Origin: Chthoniobacterales bacterium
GTDB taxonomy: Bacteria; Verrucomicrobiota; Verrucomicrobiia; Chthoniobacterales; UBA10450
Assembly (NCBI GenBank): GCA_013697365.1
Contig: JACCXA010000179.1
Coordinates: forward strand, 1 to 7,306
Direction of reading: 5' to 3'
Length of the DNA stretch: 7,306 bases
The translations under genes were made by a program, and so were the position numbers. Numbering within the stretch: the stretch's first letter is position 1; the number at the start of each line of letters is the position of its first letter. Below the pieces are notes generated by a model, which was given only the letters and a program-made list of their open reading frames with translations, searched no databases and was not told the DNA's origin. Positions 5,731 through 7,306 of this stretch are shown here, in pieces.

Positions 5731-7140
5731 CTACCGCTCTTGCGTCGCGTTGGTCTTCGGCTGTGCTCGCTCCGGATCGCGCCCGAAGAGATCGCCCAGA
5801 TCGAAGAAGCTGACATACGCCATGTAGCCGATGATGAGGACGGCGCAGCCTGTCTGCACGAACTCGAGGACGCGAATGTTGACCGGTTTCCGTCGAACTG
5901 ATTCGATGAGTGCGAGCACGATGTGGCCGCCGTCGAGCACGGGAATCGGCAGCATGTTCAAGATCGCGAGGTTTACGTTCAGGATCACGCTGAACCAAAG
6001 CGCCAGTTGCCAGCCGCGCTCACTCTGGAAAAGCAGATAATAGATGCGACCGATCCCAACGGGACCGCTCAGGTGCTGGAGCTTCACATCGGACTTGGGC
6101 GACGCGACTGCTCCGAGCGTGCTGAGAGTGCTGGTAATGCTGTTATAAACCTGCTCGGTCGGACTGGGATGCCCTATCGACATGCGCCCATCGCGATCCC
6201 AATAAATGCCAATACCAGGCCGGGACCCGTTTTCGGTTTGAATCGAGGCAGGCTGGATGGTCGGCTCGAACAGTTTGCCCTCACGCATGATCTGCAAGGT
6301 GATGGGCTGATCAGGCTGTTTGCTGATGTGCTCCGCGACGGCCAGAGGATTGTAAATTGGCGTCCCGTTAAAGCCGAGGACGATATCTCCGTGAGCAAGC
6401 CCGGCAGCGGCAGCGGGCGTGTTCGGAATTACCTTGTCGACAATCGGCGTCTGCGCCGGAACGATCAGCACCTGACGGACGCTCTTCCTTCGCCAGCCAC
6501 TCGTCTCGGCTCGATACGGCACGACCGAAACGTCCTGCACGACGCCCTGGCGTTCGATCTTGAACGGAATTGTGTCGCCTTCACTGCGGATCACATTCCA
6601 GACGACGCTGTCATTCATCCCGGAGAAACGCACGACTCGTTTGCCGTCGACTTCCAGAATTTTGTCGCCCGGGAGAAGGCCTGCTTTGGCCGCCGGTGAA
6701 TCGGCCTGGACGTAGCCGATCGTGGTTGTCATGTCCGACTCATTTACGGGATGACCGACGGCCCAGACGATACACGCGAAAACCAGCGCGAGCAGGACGC
6801 TGAAGAGTGGGCCGGCGACGGCCACGATAATTTTATCGAAGGCGGAAATGCGTGGGAGCTGCGCGCGATCGGTGTCGACCTTGCCCTCGATGATATCCAT
6901 CGGCGCGAGCTGTGGAAGCGCCACGAAGCCGCCGAAGGGGATCGAGCCGAGCGAGTATTGCACGCCATTGATCGTCTTCTTCCAGATCGGCTTGCCGAAC
7001 CAGACGCCAAATTTCTCTACGACGAGTCCTCTCCAGCGCGCGGCCAAAAAGTGCCCCAGCTCATGCACGATGATGAGCAGGTTAAAGAGAACGACGACCT
7101 CAATCAGGATGAGGGTGACGCGAAGAATTTGCGGAATCAT
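5731..7140 (-). CDS. rseP: RseP-type site-2 intramembrane zinc metalloprotease with two PDZ domains
   Basis: This 469-aa inner-membrane protease of the RseP/YaeL (MEROPS M50) family cuts substrates within the membrane; in E. coli these are anti-sigma-E RseA and leftover signal peptides. The zinc site is HELGH at 26-30 (H26, E27, H30) in the first membrane helix, with the third ligand D403 in NMLPIPVLDGGH (395-406). Other membrane segments lie near 103-128, 372-396 and 425-446. Two PDZ domains face outward: one from about 140 with SPAAKAGLLPGD (148-159), the second from about 232 with TPAAAAGLAHGD (241-252). LSGPVGIG (357-364) is also family-typical. Length is close to the 450 aa of E. coli RseP. 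The ATG at 7138-7140 was chosen because an upstream in-frame extension would overlap dxr and precede the first helix with a non-family Arg/Pro-rich stretch. It lies 16 bp after the dxr stop, without a Shine-Dalgarno. No rseA or rpoE is in the window. Confidence 0.95.
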   Translation of the reverse strand: MIPQILRVTLILIEVVVLFNLLIIVHELGHFLAARWRGLVVEKFGVWFGKPIWKKTINGVQYSLGSIPFGGFVALPQLAPMDIIEGKVDTDRAQLPRISAFDKIIVAVAGPLFSVLLALVFACIVWAVGHPVNESDMTTTIGYVQADSPAAKAGLLPGDKILEVDGKRVVRFSGMNDSVVWNVIRSEGDTIPFKIERQGVVQDVSVVPYRAETSGWRRKSVRQVLIVPAQTPIVDKVIPNTPAAAAGLAHGDIVLGFNGTPIYNPLAVAEHISKQPDQPITLQIMREGKLFEPTIQPASIQTENGSRPGIGIYWDRDGRMSIGHPSPTEQVYNSITSTLSTLGAVASPKSDVKLQHLSGPVGIGRIYYLLFQSERGWQLALWFSVILNVNLAILNMLPIPVLDGGHIVLALIESVRRKPVNIRVLEFVQTGCAVLIIGYMAYVSFFDLGDLFGRDPERAQPKTNATQER

Positions 7141-7156
7141 CAAGGGATCACTGAAT

Positions 7157-7306
7157 TTAGTTCGCCCGCGCGAGGGCGGCGGCTTCGGTCCGCGCCCATT
7201 GATCGGCGGCCAATATCGCATCGAGGGGGGCGTCCGCAATGGAGGCGTGGCGATTCATCACCTTCTCGACGAGCTGCCAGATTCCGGGGAATGAAATACG
7301 GTTTTG
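7157..7306 (-). CDS. dxr: 1-deoxy-D-xylulose 5-phosphate reductoisomerase, C-terminal end (gene runs off right edge)
   Basis: Only the last 49 codons and the TAA (7157-7159) are inside the window. The translation begins QNRISFPGIWQLVEKVM and continues with SIADAPLDAILAADQWAR, then ends in an Ala-rich stretch and RAN. This matches the C-terminal four-helix region of Dxr (IspC), where an N-R-I-x-F stretch is followed by a helix and then a D-x-x-AR segment. Dxr makes MEP from DXP with NADPH, the first committed step of the MEP pathway. The active site lies outside the window and cannot be checked. The stop is 16 bp before rseP on the same strand, the common dxr-rseP order, and ispG of the same pathway follows two genes later, which supports the identification. 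Confidence 0.85.
   Translation of the reverse strand, partial: QNRISFPGIWQLVEKVMNRHASIADAPLDAILAADQWARTEAAALARAN

Noticed and set aside
5687..5998. N-terminal extension of the 79-aa small protein to a 183-aa protein
   Set aside because: The extension would overlap the rseP 3' end by about 270 bp and is Arg-rich out-of-frame sequence; the internal ATG at 5686 gives a compact family-like start.
5923..6699. 258-codon plus-strand open frame opposite rseP
   Set aside because: It lies wholly antisense to the PDZ and protease coding sequence, which has clear motifs; no domain is recognisable in the plus-strand translation.
7141..7239. Upstream start for rseP giving 33 extra residues
   Set aside because: It would overlap the dxr 3' end by about 80 bp and add an Arg/Pro-rich stretch before the first membrane helix, unlike RseP family N-termini.

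Overview
The window is a compact, GC-rich bacterial chromosome segment. It has two divergent or convergent blocks of housekeeping-type genes and no sign of phage, integrase, transposase or CRISPR. The best taxonomic guess is Verrucomicrobiota (for example a soil Chthoniobacterales-like lineage). Grounds: IspG is the long, insert-containing form; dxr, rseP and ispG are clustered; the left-edge protein resembles LolA-like proteins I associate with that phylum; and almost none of the starts has a Shine-Dalgarno sequence. This is inference, since no 16S gene or other marker is present.

Layout. At the left edge (1-356, minus strand) is the 5' part of a secreted LolA/TP_0789-like protein. About 100 bp of AT-richer, repeat-filled DNA (357-457), with an 11-bp perfect inverted repeat, separates it from a divergent plus-strand operon. 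That operon holds three genes joined by two 4-bp ATGA overlaps: a PAP2 lipid phosphatase (458-1162), a GT39/ArnT-like membrane glycosyltransferase (1159-2736) and a GT2 DPM1/ArnC-like glycosyltransferase (2733-3452). Together they read as a lipid-carrier sugar module. GT2 would load a sugar on polyprenyl phosphate, GT39 would transfer it outside the membrane, and PAP2 would dephosphorylate a lipid pyrophosphate or lipid A-like substrate. The sugar and acceptor cannot be read from sequence.

A 180-bp gap between convergent genes (3453-3632) carries an imperfect inverted-repeat element with the look of a dispersed, mobile palindromic repeat. To its right is a minus-strand operon, in transcription order: dxr (3' end only), rseP (site-2 protease with two PDZ domains), a 79-aa conserved-looking hypothetical, and long-form ispG. 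The last two overlap by TTGA, so ispG starts at TTG. Dxr and IspG are both enzymes of the MEP isoprenoid pathway, which also makes the polyprenyl carrier used by the opposite operon.

The most interesting points beyond routine annotation are four: the REP-like element between the convergent operons, a perfect 8-bp-stem palindrome in the ispG coding region at a variable inter-domain linker (possibly an in-frame repeat insertion), the near-duplicated IGSLLxDGIGD motif in the two barrel-like domains of IspG, and the unknown small gene inside the MEP operon. I do not see a wholly new biological system here.
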